Assembly (NCBI RefSeq): GCF_963677065.1
Contig: NZ_OY781872.1
Coordinates: 987,419 to 1,051,418 of the forward strand
DNA from: an uncultured Methanoregula sp.
GTDB lineage: Archaea; Halobacteriota; Methanomicrobia; Methanomicrobiales; Methanospirillaceae
Reading direction: 5' to 3'
DNA length: 64,000 nucleotides
The first letter of the stretch is position 1. Every line of letters starts with the position of its first letter. The notes under the pieces are model-generated. The model did not search any database. It was not told where the DNA came from and saw only the letters and a program-made list of their open reading frames with translations. Below, one piece after another: positions 1 to 8,847 of the stretch. The translations under genes were made by a program, and so were the position numbers.

Positions 1-1
1 C

Positions 2-904
2 TCGTGGGGCCTCTCCGTGATCCGGGCCGGTGGCACGTACGTGATGATGGAGCGGTTCGATCTGGACTCATACCTTGCTCTTGCAGAGAGATATCAGGTT
101 TCCGTCCTTGCCGGCATGCCGCCGGTCATCTACTCCCTGGTCCATGCACCCCCGGGAACGGAAGAGCAGCTGAAGAACGTAAGAGTGATCATATCCGGCG
201 GGGGCCAGCTCCTCCCCTCGGTATGGGAAGCGTTTGACCGGCGCTATCATATTCCGGTGGCAAACTCGTACGGGTTGTCTGAGACGATCGTCATCGGCTC
301 AGGCACAACAACCCTTCCCGAGTACCCCCACCTGACCAAAGGGTACCAGAGTGTCGGCGTTGCCGTCGGGTATACCGAATTGCGAATCGTGGATGCCGGG
401 GATCCTGAAAACGAACTCTCATCGGGAGAGAACGGGGAGATTGCGCTCCGGGGGCCCGCGGTGGCGAAAGGGTACTGGAACCTGCCGGATGCGACCCGTG
501 AAGTGTTCCGTCATGACGGCTGGTTCCTCACAGGGGATATCGGGAATCTGGACGATGACGGGATCCTCTGCATCACGGACCGGAAAAAGGACATGATCAT
601 CATGTCGGGCTGGAAGATCTACCCGACAGAAGTGGAGAATGTCATCATCCAGCACCCGGCCGTGATGGATGTGGCAGTGTTCGGTATTCCGGATGAGCGC
701 AAAGGCGAGGTTCCGGTTGCGGCTCTGGTGCTCAGACCCGGCTTCACGCTGTCGGAATCGGAGCTGGAAGCCTACTGCCGTGATCACCTGGCAGGCTACA
801 AGATTCCGCGCCGGCTGGTGATCACCAATGCACTCCCCCGGGTCCATGGCTGGAAGCTGCTCAGAAGGGATCTCAGGAAAAAATTCGGAGATTTGGGGCC
901 CTGA
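2..904 (+). CDS. Acyl-CoA synthetase / AMP-dependent ligase, C-terminal part (cut by window edge)
   Basis: This is the C-terminal ~300 residues of an adenylate-forming (ANL superfamily) enzyme, which activates a carboxylic acid to an acyl-adenylate and then usually to a CoA thioester. The frame is open from base 2, so the N-terminus lies outside the window. Visible family motifs are YGLSE, the hinge region GWFLTGDIG followed by DRKKDMIIMSGWKIYPTEVE, and a C-terminal PRVHGWKLLRRDLR that keeps the catalytic lysine position, although the usual glycine before it is Trp. The substrate cannot be told from this part. A fatty-acid or aryl-CoA ligase is the most likely type. Confidence 0.9.
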   Translation, partial: SWGLSVIRAGGTYVMMERFDLDSYLALAERYQVSVLAGMPPVIYSLVHAPPGTEEQLKNVRVIISGGGQLLPSVWEAFDRRYHIPVANSYGLSETIVIGSGTTTLPEYPHLTKGYQSVGVAVGYTELRIVDAGDPENELSSGENGEIALRGPAVAKGYWNLPDATREVFRHDGWFLTGDIGNLDDDGILCITDRKKDMIIMSGWKIYPTEVENVIIQHPAVMDVAVFGIPDERKGEVPVAALVLRPGFTLSESELEAYCRDHLAGYKIPRRLVITNALPRVHGWKLLRRDLRKKFGDLGP

Positions 905-999
905 TTGGAGAATGGCGGAATATTCTGCGACAAAACCCGCCAAATCCCACAAACCTTTTTTAGAACCTGTCAATAATACTTTCACTGGAGTAATCCCTT

Positions 1000-1623
1000 T
1001 TGGATACTAAAAGCCGCATTCAGGATCTCCCGATCAGCGGTAGGACAAAGAAACGGACTACCGGCATCATCGGGCTCAACCTCCTCCTTGACGGAGGATT
1101 TCCCGAGGGGACCCTCGTCATGGTCTACGGGACACCTCTTGCCGGTGTTGATCTTGCGGCCGGCCAGTTCTGGAAAGCGGAGGGCGGGGAAGAAGGGTCG
1201 TACCTGATGAACGATGGCGACATTGAGCTCGGGATGATCGATGCAACCGAACTGCACCCCGAGATGTATCTTCACCAGATGGCGGGAAGCCGGATTGTCG
1301 TGGACTCGCTCTCGACCATGGTCATCAGATACGGGATCGACAGCGCCCTTAAATTCCTGCGGATCGCCCGCGAAGAGATTAAAAAACGCAATGCGAACCT
1401 GATGTTTGTGGTCTATACCGGGATTCATACGCCGATGGAGATGACCCGGATCATGCGGGCGGCAGATATCGTCATCGAGTTCAAGACCGATGTCCACCAG
1501 AGCGAGATCGAGCGGACGCTTGCCGTTCATAAGATCCGGGATGCTGCAGCACCCCAGCGGCTCCTGCCGTTCATCATAACGGAAAAAGGGATCGAGGCCT
1601 CGACTACTTCAAGAGTTGTATAA
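1000..1623 (+). CDS. KaiC/RAD55-like RecA-fold protein with degenerate P-loop
   Basis: This 207-aa protein has the layout of archaeal KaiC-like (RAD55 family) proteins: an N-terminal TGIIGLNLLLDGGFPEGTLVMVYG segment, then a central RIVVDSLSTMVIRYG strand that matches the Walker B/switch region. The expected Walker A (GxxGxGKT) is replaced by GTPLAGVDLAA with no lysine, so ATP hydrolysis is doubtful and a regulatory or scaffold role is more likely (inference). The start is TTG at 1000, with GGAG at 987-990 as ribosome site. It is a single gene; no partner kinase or receiver is nearby. Confidence 0.75.
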   Translation: MDTKSRIQDLPISGRTKKRTTGIIGLNLLLDGGFPEGTLVMVYGTPLAGVDLAAGQFWKAEGGEEGSYLMNDGDIELGMIDATELHPEMYLHQMAGSRIVVDSLSTMVIRYGIDSALKFLRIAREEIKKRNANLMFVVYTGIHTPMEMTRIMRAADIVIEFKTDVHQSEIERTLAVHKIRDAAAPQRLLPFIITEKGIEASTTSRVV

Positions 1624-2061
1624 TTTTTTAGTAGGCGTACCTTTTTGTAAAATATTTTCTTCAACAAACAGAGACGTGTTTTCCTGAATTATCGTCAGAA
1701 TTTTCCAGTTGACTTAGTGGCTGTCATTTTTCTAGGAGCGTTTGCTCGAGCATTGTCCCAGCATATATAATATATTAATTATAAATTATCTTTGTAGATA
1801 ACCGGTGGTTATCCCGAAAGATGAGGGACAGGTTCACCAAGCGACGAAACTCTGTTGAACCCGGTCCCGCCCGTAGGCATGAAACAATAGACTCTTCGAA
1901 ATCATGAAGTTTTTAATCATGCCTCCGATATGTGAATAAACGGAGGTTCCTTCGCGCATGGATTATTTCGTTATCAGTTATTTGCCCGGATATCCGAGAA
2001 CATCCGGGATTATTTTCAGGAAATGTAATCCGAATATTTCGCACAATTCGGGGGGTATTGC
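1624..2061. other. Gene-free region with AT-rich promoter-like stretch and a hairpin
   Basis: These 438 bases hold no convincing gene. An AT-rich run with TATA-like sequence lies at about 1763-1790, followed by a perfect 7-bp inverted repeat GATAACC-GGT-GGTTATC at 1797-1813. Both precede the secreted PKD protein at 2062 and may be part of its promoter and leader. A 71-codon frame from 1932 runs into that gene in another frame and looks spurious. Confidence 0.5.
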
Positions 2062-4947
2062 ATGATCGGGAGATTTTCCCTCATTATCCTTATCATCACA
2101 TGTTGTGTTCTGATGTCACCCGCAATGGCAAAGGTGAATCCCTATAGTAATGCCGGAGAGGTTACTGCAGTTGATATTCCGATAACGATTAGATCTGATT
2201 CGGTGATGTTGAGTAATACATCCCGTGTACAATTCACCGGTGCCGGATATACCCATACCATCGGCGGAGTGTCCATAACCATGAACCCCGTGATGTCGAA
2301 AACCGGTGGGAAGGCCACAATAAAAGGAAACAAACGCCATTATGGTACTGATCCTGCTGTAGAACATGAACTGTACAAGGATTTGATCAAGGAGCGTATT
2401 ATTCTTAAATCCCCGGGGACAATCCGTTACTCATACGACCTCCAAATTTTAAACAGAGTTATCCCTGAGCCGGAGAGCGTATTGCCTCTAAAAATATCCG
2501 GTAAAAAAAACACCAATAATATTTCACGTATTTTCGAAAAAATTACAAATCTTACCCAAAATAATACAATCGATATCAATTCCGACCCGTGGGGAAATCT
2601 TGTAGTCTATGTCAACGGGAAAGATATCGTTGTTATGCCCCGCCCCTTTGCAATTGATGCATCCGGCAAGCGGTTCGACATGGATTTTAACTTGGATAAA
2701 GAAAACCGGATAATCACCATCAATGGCGATTTATCTGGTGCGCGGTACCCAATCATAGTCGATCCAACAGAACGTGTTACCAATGGATTTTTCCTTGACG
2801 GGCTCGCAGGTTGGACAGTAGTGAATACCTGTCCTCCGGAAGAATTGTATATCCTTTTAGAGAATTGGTTCGGATATCCAACCGTTTACGGGTGTTTGTG
2901 TGCCAATAATTGCTATGTAGGATTAGGTCAGGACGTCGATTTGACAAACGTGACGACACTCAGTGTCGACCTGTTGTCAGACCCTTGGACGGAAAATGAG
3001 GGTGTAACCCGCCTGGCAGTATTCGTTGATGAGACTGAGGTTTACACCCAATATTCTTCATATGATCATTATATAACAAATATTGATGTTTCGACCTATT
3101 CGGGCATTCATAATATCCAAATCCGTTTCTACTCTGGATATGCTTGGGGTGCGTTCATCATTTATTCAATATCGGCTATCGGATCGGTTGTTCCACCAGT
3201 TCCTGTTGCGGCCTTTACTGCCTCCCCCACTACAGGGATCGCCCCACTTACCGTCCAATTCAATGACACATCTACTAATGTACCAACTTCATGGAACTGG
3301 TCTTTTGGGGATGGAGGTGTCGCGACAACACAGAATCCGTCGCACACATATGCTTCAGCGGGAGCGTACGACGTGGGCCTGACTGTGACGAATGCGGGAG
3401 GGAGTAACACGACGGTGAAGGTTGGATATGTGGTAGTGACTGCGTCAATGTCGAGTCAGGCAACAAACATTCAAGGGATTAATGTATCCGGAACAGGAAT
3501 ATCACGACAAAATTTCATTGAAGATGCTGCAAATGCACAAAGGGCTCTTGGGTATAGTGCTGAAACGAAATATTACAACCAAACCAACAATATGCGCAGC
3601 TACATCCAAAACCGGCTGTCAAACGACGGAATATTCTTTTTTGATGGGCATGGATTAGATGGGGGAGGCGGGATTAAAGTAAATGATGATAGGGATGAAT
3701 GGTATTACGCACATGGAAGTCTTGATTATAACTTCAACGATATCTCTTCATTTAGTCTGATGCGGTTAGCAGTACTCTTGGGATGTCAGACGGGTCTGAC
3801 GAGTTCATCCAATGGAAACTTGGTCGATGTGATCATTAATAAGGGTGGAAAATGTGCAATGGGATGGACTAAAGATCTTTCATGGGATTTATCTCCACAA
3901 TATGGGACAGAATTCTGGAATCAGATGGATGGCCAGACTACCCCTTTTTATGCACATGATATCGCAAAGAATGCGGTAAAAAACCAAATCCTTTGCCAAA
4001 ATCGTTATGCTACTTGGCCGGATATTTATACAGAGTATTGTAACTATGATGAACTGTATTCGTCAGGAACTGATTGTAATACGGTATTACAAACTGTTAA
4101 CTCAAACCAGATGGCCAGTGTATATTCCTTACAAAAAACATCAGAAATTGAGAAACAGAGTCTCAAGTTTTCAGACCAATCACTCAATCAAAAAAGGAAT
4201 ATTATCCGGTTATTCTCACAAAAACCCGATCTGAACATTACATTCAAGAAAAAAACGCATCAATCTTACGCAGATCTCTATGAATTCAAAGGATCTGATT
4301 CTTCAAGTTTCATCGTGAATGATGCCACGGGACGGATTCAGAGTGCGGTTTGGAGCGAGCTAAGATCAAAGTCCTGGAAAGAGAGCATCAATCTCAAACA
4401 GGGTTATATAATTGCCGAGGCATTTGCAAAGAAAAAATATCCGGAATTATGGAATATTTCAAAATCCCGGGGAATAAAACTGACAAGAAATGAAGTGCTT
4501 GACCGTGGTGGGGACAGGCAACTCTGTTTCACTTGGGAGGGGATCCTCTACGGCTCGTCCAACGCATCAGGTCCACGGACTGAGCTTCGTGATGGAAACG
4601 GAGTATCTATCAGCGTTAGTCCCTATACGGGGCACATTATTGATTACAATGAAATATATTTACCCTCTGTATATGCCCATACATCGCTTACCTCCCTGAC
4701 ATCAACGGTGACGGAAGATCAGGCAAGGGGATATGCAATCGCGAAGTTCAGATCGCTTGGTGTAAATGTGAATCAATCCGGGAGCATCAAATCTCTTGGC
4801 ATTAAAACTATCCTTGATACAGAGAATGTTCCTTATATGACTTGGACTTTCGGAATGGAGCGGAAGGGTAAATTGGGGATGGAACGGGCATCAGTTAGTG
4901 TCGATGCGCAGGATGGACATATCGTGTGGTCCCAGCCATTTGTATGA
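2062..4947 (+). CDS. Secreted PKD-domain protein with caspase-like (C25/CHAT-type) domain and PepSY-like tail
   Basis: This 961-aa exported protein starts with a signal peptide (residues 1-24, ending AMA). A beta-rich N-terminal region follows to about 370. A PKD domain covers about 375-460 (SWNWSFGDGG motif). The block at about 470-660 carries FFFDGHG with His530 and LLGCQTG with Cys575, the spaced His/Cys dyad of clan CD cysteine peptidases (gingipain/CHAT/caspase fold). The C-terminal ~300 residues contain repeated PepSY/YcdB-like units, each ending in a motif like VDAQDGHIVW. Such units are inhibitory propeptides in other peptidases. Lower GC than its neighbours hints at transfer. The peptidase assignment is from motifs only. 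Confidence 0.7.
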   Translation: MIGRFSLIILIITCCVLMSPAMAKVNPYSNAGEVTAVDIPITIRSDSVMLSNTSRVQFTGAGYTHTIGGVSITMNPVMSKTGGKATIKGNKRHYGTDPAVEHELYKDLIKERIILKSPGTIRYSYDLQILNRVIPEPESVLPLKISGKKNTNNISRIFEKITNLTQNNTIDINSDPWGNLVVYVNGKDIVVMPRPFAIDASGKRFDMDFNLDKENRIITINGDLSGARYPIIVDPTERVTNGFFLDGLAGWTVVNTCPPEELYILLENWFGYPTVYGCLCANNCYVGLGQDVDLTNVTTLSVDLLSDPWTENEGVTRLAVFVDETEVYTQYSSYDHYITNIDVSTYSGIHNIQIRFYSGYAWGAFIIYSISAIGSVVPPVPVAAFTASPTTGIAPLTVQFNDTSTNVPTSWNWSFGDGGVATTQNPSHTYASAGAYDVGLTVTNAGGSNTTVKVGYVVVTASMSSQATNIQGINVSGTGISRQNFIEDAANAQRALGYSAETKYYNQTNNMRSYIQNRLSNDGIFFFDGHGLDGGGGIKVNDDRDEWYYAHGSLDYNFNDISSFSLMRLAVLLGCQTGLTSSSNGNLVDVIINKGGKCAMGWTKDLSWDLSPQYGTEFWNQMDGQTTPFYAHDIAKNAVKNQILCQNRYATWPDIYTEYCNYDELYSSGTDCNTVLQTVNSNQMASVYSLQKTSEIEKQSLKFSDQSLNQKRNIIRLFSQKPDLNITFKKKTHQSYADLYEFKGSDSSSFIVNDATGRIQSAVWSELRSKSWKESINLKQGYIIAEAFAKKKYPELWNISKSRGIKLTRNEVLDRGGDRQLCFTWEGILYGSSNASGPRTELRDGNGVSISVSPYTGHIIDYNEIYLPSVYAHTSLTSLTSTVTEDQARGYAIAKFRSLGVNVNQSGSIKSLGIKTILDTENVPYMTWTFGMERKGKLGMERASVSVDAQDGHIVWSQPFV

Positions 4948-4957
4948 GTGGTGAAAA

Positions 4958-5473
4958 ATGCAACATAATGGCATTGTTAAGGTAATAATTACTTTTTCCG
5001 TTATGATTAGTCTCATTCTTTTTACAAGCGGATGTACCGAAAATTCGAAACCTGACTTAACCGATCAGCAAATATCCCCATCTAATTCGCCTAACTCGAC
5101 ATCCTCACCGCAACAGCTGACGTCTCAACCGCAGATACAAGACCTGACAAAAGCTCCCATGATTATTGCATCGACTACAGTTATTCCTCATTTTTATGGG
5201 ACAATATCCTATGGATCCAACCGGTCTTCTGCCCTGACTGAAGAACAGGCCTGGAAGTATGCAGCGGCCTATTTACGGAAAATAGGAATTGAAAATATCC
5301 AGCCCTCTGAAATAGTACCCCTTGGACAAAGTATATGGAAGGATAAGAATGATCATGAAGAAATTGTTTGGGGTTTTAACGTGAACAGGATGGTATCTGG
5401 AGCAAATTGCGGGGGGTTGATTACAATCGATGCTTACGATGGACATGTTGTAGATTATGCTGGATATCAATAA
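4958..5473 (+). CDS. Lipoprotein with PepSY-like domain
   Basis: This is a 171-aa predicted lipoprotein. Residues 1-26 form a signal peptide ending in FTSGC, with Cys26 as the lipidation site. A low-complexity Ser/Pro/Gln linker follows, and then a C-terminal domain from about residue 85. That domain begins LTEEQAWKYAAAYLRKIG and ends ITIDAYDGHVVDYAG, which parallels the last PepSY-like unit of the upstream protein (TEDQARGYAIAKFRSLG ... VSVDAQDGHIVWS). It starts 10 bases after that gene, so the two are probably co-transcribed. A membrane-tethered inhibitor or chaperone of the upstream putative peptidase is an attractive inference. Confidence 0.7.
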   Translation: MQHNGIVKVIITFSVMISLILFTSGCTENSKPDLTDQQISPSNSPNSTSSPQQLTSQPQIQDLTKAPMIIASTTVIPHFYGTISYGSNRSSALTEEQAWKYAAAYLRKIGIENIQPSEIVPLGQSIWKDKNDHEEIVWGFNVNRMVSGANCGGLITIDAYDGHVVDYAGYQ

Positions 5474-6067
5474 TGGTAGCCGCACTCGCATATCAATTTC
5501 AATATATTAGTTTAGTTATAGGAAACTTCGTTTAACCACAATATGACCCGACCATTTGCAGTCGCAGAGAATTTCCAATAATTCATTTATCTACAGGACA
5601 GGCTCGTTGCGGTTCTGTAACCCGGCTCGTGTGCTATTGGTTGGCCGGCAGGTTAGCATATCTGATGGGATGATTTTTGCGGTGTTCTGCAAGATTTACC
5701 ATATGATCCCCGACAGAGATAGTCGATAACAACCGTTTCTTGTGGATGAAGTTTCGGGATTATTCGGTTTTTTTAATTATATCATCGTTACAAAACGGGA
5801 TCTATTTAACATTTGTACGAGTGGTCAAGACCCGGAGGGATAAAAATCCGGAATTCACAGAAAACGGAGCTAATAGTTTTTCCTTCTGGTTGGTTATGCA
5901 GGTTTTATGCCAAATCCTTGCTTTAAGCTTCAGAACAATTTGCGAATGGACATAAGTGGTTGGCTATCCAGTTCATTACTTACGAAATAGTTCGAAAAAT
6001 AAAAAAAATGAGGGGTTGTTATCAGGTTTTCCGGAAAGAAATAACCAAGATCTGATCCTCCCGTCAA
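5474..6067. other. Gene-free region
   Basis: These 594 bases lie between the lipoprotein and the convergent C39-like peptidase gene. The region is AT-richer than its surroundings. Frames of 71-73 codons at 5740-5955 and 5956-6177 lack recognisable domains and the second runs into the peptidase gene on the other strand. I see no RNA gene or repeat. Confidence 0.4.
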
Positions 6068-6808
6068 TCAGCTGGCTTTGGCTGTTCCTGGCACAGCCAC
6101 AACATAGACCCGGTTATTCATGCCCTCCGGGAAATAGTGGGCATCGAACCACATGGCATCGAACTCCCCGTAGTTGAAGTACGTGACACCGTCCACCCGG
6201 TCATCGTGGCAGTCAACGGAATCGGCAAAACTGATCACATCGTCCCAGATTGTTTCGGTCCCCCGGGTGTCATATCCTGTGAGGACAACCCAGTGGCCGC
6301 CCCAGTCTATCCATTCCACCATGGTGGGGGTACCGTTTGCAAGGTTTTCGCGGAGCATCTCATAGGTTCCGTTGGTCCCCCAGGTCGCGTTCCAGCCGTT
6401 TTTATTGAACCATGTGGTTATCTGTACGGGGTTGATCCCGGTGGTGTCGGAGACGGTCGGGTTCATCTCGTGGGCAAGACGTATCTCTTCCGCATCGGTG
6501 TTGGGCAGGGGATGGCCATAATATGCCATGACCGTCATGGCCGACACCGCACCGCAGCTGTAGTTGGTCACCTGCTGCCGGTAACTTTTGAGCGGGATTA
6601 CCGTGAGATGATGGTTGGATTTCAGGGTATCGAAATCGATGCCGGTGTAATATTTCGGCGGGGGGAGCGATGAGTCGAGACCGTACTGGATCCCGGAAGA
6701 TTTTGCAAGGAGGGTCTGCTCCGATGCATGCAGGAAGACCGCATTTATCAGAAGTGCCATAATCGGAATAACAATGCAGATCGTGAGGATGACATAGAGG
6801 CGGCGCAT
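6068..6808 (-). CDS. Membrane-anchored C39-like papain-fold peptidase
   Basis: This 246-aa protein has an N-terminal membrane segment (about residues 4-27) and an extracytoplasmic domain. The domain matches the peptidase C39-like family: Gln79 and Cys85 in QQVTNYSCGAVSAM form the oxyanion-hole/nucleophile pair, and His172 in GGHWVVLTGYD is the expected catalytic histidine. It likely cleaves or remodels a protein or peptide at the cell surface; the substrate is unknown. No bacteriocin or ABC-peptidase context is present. It stands alone, 69 bases downstream of the AN1 zinc-finger gene. Confidence 0.75.
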   Translation of the reverse strand: MRRLYVILTICIVIPIMALLINAVFLHASEQTLLAKSSGIQYGLDSSLPPPKYYTGIDFDTLKSNHHLTVIPLKSYRQQVTNYSCGAVSAMTVMAYYGHPLPNTDAEEIRLAHEMNPTVSDTTGINPVQITTWFNKNGWNATWGTNGTYEMLRENLANGTPTMVEWIDWGGHWVVLTGYDTRGTETIWDDVISFADSVDCHDDRVDGVTYFNYGEFDAMWFDAHYFPEGMNNRVYVVAVPGTAKAS

Positions 6809-6877
6809 AAACGGCTCCCGGAGTATTACCAGTTCTTTTACGCCTTCGGATAAAAAAGGTGCAGAACTATCAACAAA

Positions 6878-7213
6878 TCAACCGACCGGGTTTCCCGAAA
6901 GGGCCAACCAGGCAAGCCCGAGCAGGACAAGGATGATGATCACGACCATGATCATCAGGTACGGGATTCCCGCTGCCAGCGTTTTCCGTTTCCCATTGCG
7001 GGAATCAGGAATATATCCCCCGCCCGTAGCGGAGACTCCACCCCTCCTGCCGTAATTCACGCTGACAGATGGCCTGGGGTTTTTGTTCCAGCTTCCCATG
7101 CCGGTACAGTTGTGATTGGGCGGGAGCCGGCAGTCCGGGCAGAACTTCCCGCCACAATGCTGGCAGGTGAACGGGAGCGGGGTCTCGCTGCCGCACTGAT
7201 CGCACCGAGTCAT
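6878..7213 (-). CDS. AN1-type zinc finger membrane protein
   Basis: This protein has 111 residues from the ATG at 7213, preceded by GGAG. The N-terminus is an AN1-type zinc finger with Cys4, Cys7, Cys17, Cys20, Cys25, Cys28, His34 and Cys36. The usual first histidine is a cysteine at position 28. A basic linker and one strong C-terminal membrane segment (about residues 80-105) follow. Archaeal AN1 proteins of this kind are uncharacterised. A longer frame begins 30 codons upstream, but the domain start and the ribosome site favour 7213. Confidence 0.8.
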   Translation of the reverse strand: MTRCDQCGSETPLPFTCQHCGGKFCPDCRLPPNHNCTGMGSWNKNPRPSVSVNYGRRGGVSATGGGYIPDSRNGKRKTLAAGIPYLMIMVVIIILVLLGLAWLALSGNPVG

Positions 7214-7753
7214 TATCTCCACGTTGTTCTTTGTGCATAATGAATCCTGCTCCCAAACCCGCCTTGTACCGGTCTGCATCTTCCCGTCGTAAAAAAGCCG
7301 CACCCTCCAAAAGGGTCATAAAAGCCGCCGGGCTGAGGTTATTTTTTCACAACTCGAAATATGCCCGGAAAACGGGGGCGCTGCAGGCCCGCTATTTTGC
7401 AGGTTCGAGTGGGGTTAAAATCGCTCCGTTTCTGAAAAAACGTCCTATACTATGTAATCTTCATGGGCGTGGACATCATCTCCACTCCACCCGGAAATCC
7501 AGATCGCCCGTTTGGCAAACGGAGCACGTACAGGGCTTATCTGAGTACTGGTCCCGGACCCCCCGGGCCTCACCCGGCAACCCCTGCCCTGCTGTGAGAT
7601 CTCATCCGGGTACGATCTCTTTCCAATGGTGTATCGGATGATCGAATCCCGCCCGGGATCCTGCCGGTCATTCCGATCTGTTGAGGAGAGCCCGGTTTTA
7701 TCAGGGTCTGGCCGACAGCAAGCCGTTGTCTGATTTCGTAAATTTCCCGGCTA
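7214..7753. other. Gene-free region
   Basis: These 540 bases lie upstream of the AN1 gene and downstream of the membrane protein at 7754-8287. Several short open frames exist; the best-looking is about 44 codons from 7461 and is Pro/Gly-rich without a domain. Part of the region must hold the AN1 promoter. I find no tRNA, strong repeat or recognisable pseudogene. Confidence 0.4.
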
Positions 7754-8287
7754 TCAGATATGCACGGACCAGACCGGACCGGTCTGCAGGAATGCAATAA
7801 TCGCAAACGCGAAGAGCGCGATGACGAAGAGCAGCGTAGAGAATATACTTCGGATCATACGCTCCCGGACTTCCGGTACAACAGTATCTTTCGACATTGC
7901 CTCGTACACATGGAGAACAAGCGTACAGAGCAGGTAGGTGCCATAAACGGCAAGCATCAGGCCGCAGGCAGACGCCCCGAAGTTCAGCACTGAGACCGCG
8001 ATTGCCCAGACCCCGATGGCGAGGTTTGCAAAGCCCACTTCCATCTGGAACTCCGGATGCTCCTGGTGCCAGCCCATCCGGGCCTGATCGGACCGGAAGT
8101 ATACCGAGTGCCTCAAAAAACTGAGAATACCGACAATACCCACGAGGAGTGTCGCAGCGATCCGGATCGCCAGATCGCTGTTGATGAAAAGAAAAAAAAT
8201 TCCAAAGAATATTCCCACAATCGAGACACCCAGCGTTGCCCTGAAGAGAAGTTCTGCCTCACGCGATGTTGCTGAAGAGACTGTCAT
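7754..8287 (-). CDS. Four-helix integral membrane protein, possibly DUF6790
   Basis: This 177-aa membrane protein has four predicted helices: about 12-32, 36-56, 84-125 (one or two) and 149-170. The segment LRHSVYFRSDQARMGWHQ followed by FQMEVGFANLAIGVWAI resembles the DUF6790 family, whose function is unknown. The ATG at 8287 is preferred because upstream in-frame starts run into the divergent toxin gene. Nothing in the context suggests a role. Confidence 0.65.
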   Translation of the reverse strand: MTVSSATSREAELLFRATLGVSIVGIFFGIFFLFINSDLAIRIAATLLVGIVGILSFLRHSVYFRSDQARMGWHQEHPEFQMEVGFANLAIGVWAIAVSVLNFGASACGLMLAVYGTYLLCTLVLHVYEAMSKDTVVPEVRERMIRSIFSTLLFVIALFAFAIIAFLQTGPVWSVHI

Positions 8288-8398
8288 GCCCAAACCTGCG
8301 CTCCGTATTCCGATATACCTGAATTGCTCCCCCATACCATATACTGCTGCCCACCCGGTGACAAACGCCTTATTTCTCTCCGGGATGAATAATCCGGT

Positions 8399-8782
8399 AT
8401 GGGACACTATGCGTGTGGGGACGTCCTTCTGGCCTCCGTGGCGCTCGACAACCGGACCAGTGCAAAGACCCGGCCGGTGATTGTCATTGGCACATCCGCA
8501 GACGGCACGGTCCGGGTCTGCCCGGTCAGCAGCAAGCCGCCGTCCGATGCCCCCAGCCTCCCGCTTTCCATCGATGATTTTGCCCAGGGCGGTCTCGATC
8601 TCTTTGGGGAGAGCTACATCATGACCTCCCGGATCGTTTCCGTCCGGAGCGGTGCGGTTATTGGCAAGAAAGGCCGGCTCCTGCCGGAGTCCCTTGCGGA
8701 GATCCTTAACCGGGTGCCAGGCGATCTCTCACCGGGCCTGCGGCCGGATCCGAAACGAAAGACCGGTCGGCCGCATCGCTGA
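8399..8782 (+). CDS. PemK/MazF-family toxin-like protein
   Basis: This 127-aa protein matches the MazF/PemK endoribonuclease fold, whose members cleave mRNA in type II toxin-antitoxin modules. The N-terminus GDVLLASVALDNRTSAKTRPVIVIG carries the family hallmark. A central SLPLSIDDFAQGGLDLFGESYI and the strand TSRIVSV follow. The basic tail (RPDPKRKTGRPHR) is unusual. No small antitoxin gene lies upstream or downstream, so this is an orphan here; it may have a housekeeping role or pair with a distant antitoxin. Confidence 0.8.
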   Translation: MGHYACGDVLLASVALDNRTSAKTRPVIVIGTSADGTVRVCPVSSKPPSDAPSLPLSIDDFAQGGLDLFGESYIMTSRIVSVRSGAVIGKKGRLLPESLAEILNRVPGDLSPGLRPDPKRKTGRPHR

Positions 8783-8847
8783 CGGGTCTGGTGCAGCGCG
8801 GCAGTGCATCAGCACCCTTATCATGGCCGTGGGATAACGATGGTGAG

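Noticed and set aside
1932..2147. 71-aa protein before the PKD gene
   Set aside because: It overlaps the start of the well-supported PKD protein in another frame and has no domain or signal.
5740..6177. Two short proteins of 71-73 aa
   Set aside because: There is no recognisable domain and no good ribosome site, and the second runs into the C39-like peptidase gene on the other strand.
7461..7596. 44-codon Pro/Gly-rich frame
   Set aside because: Composition looks like translated non-coding GC-rich DNA. No domain or ribosome site.
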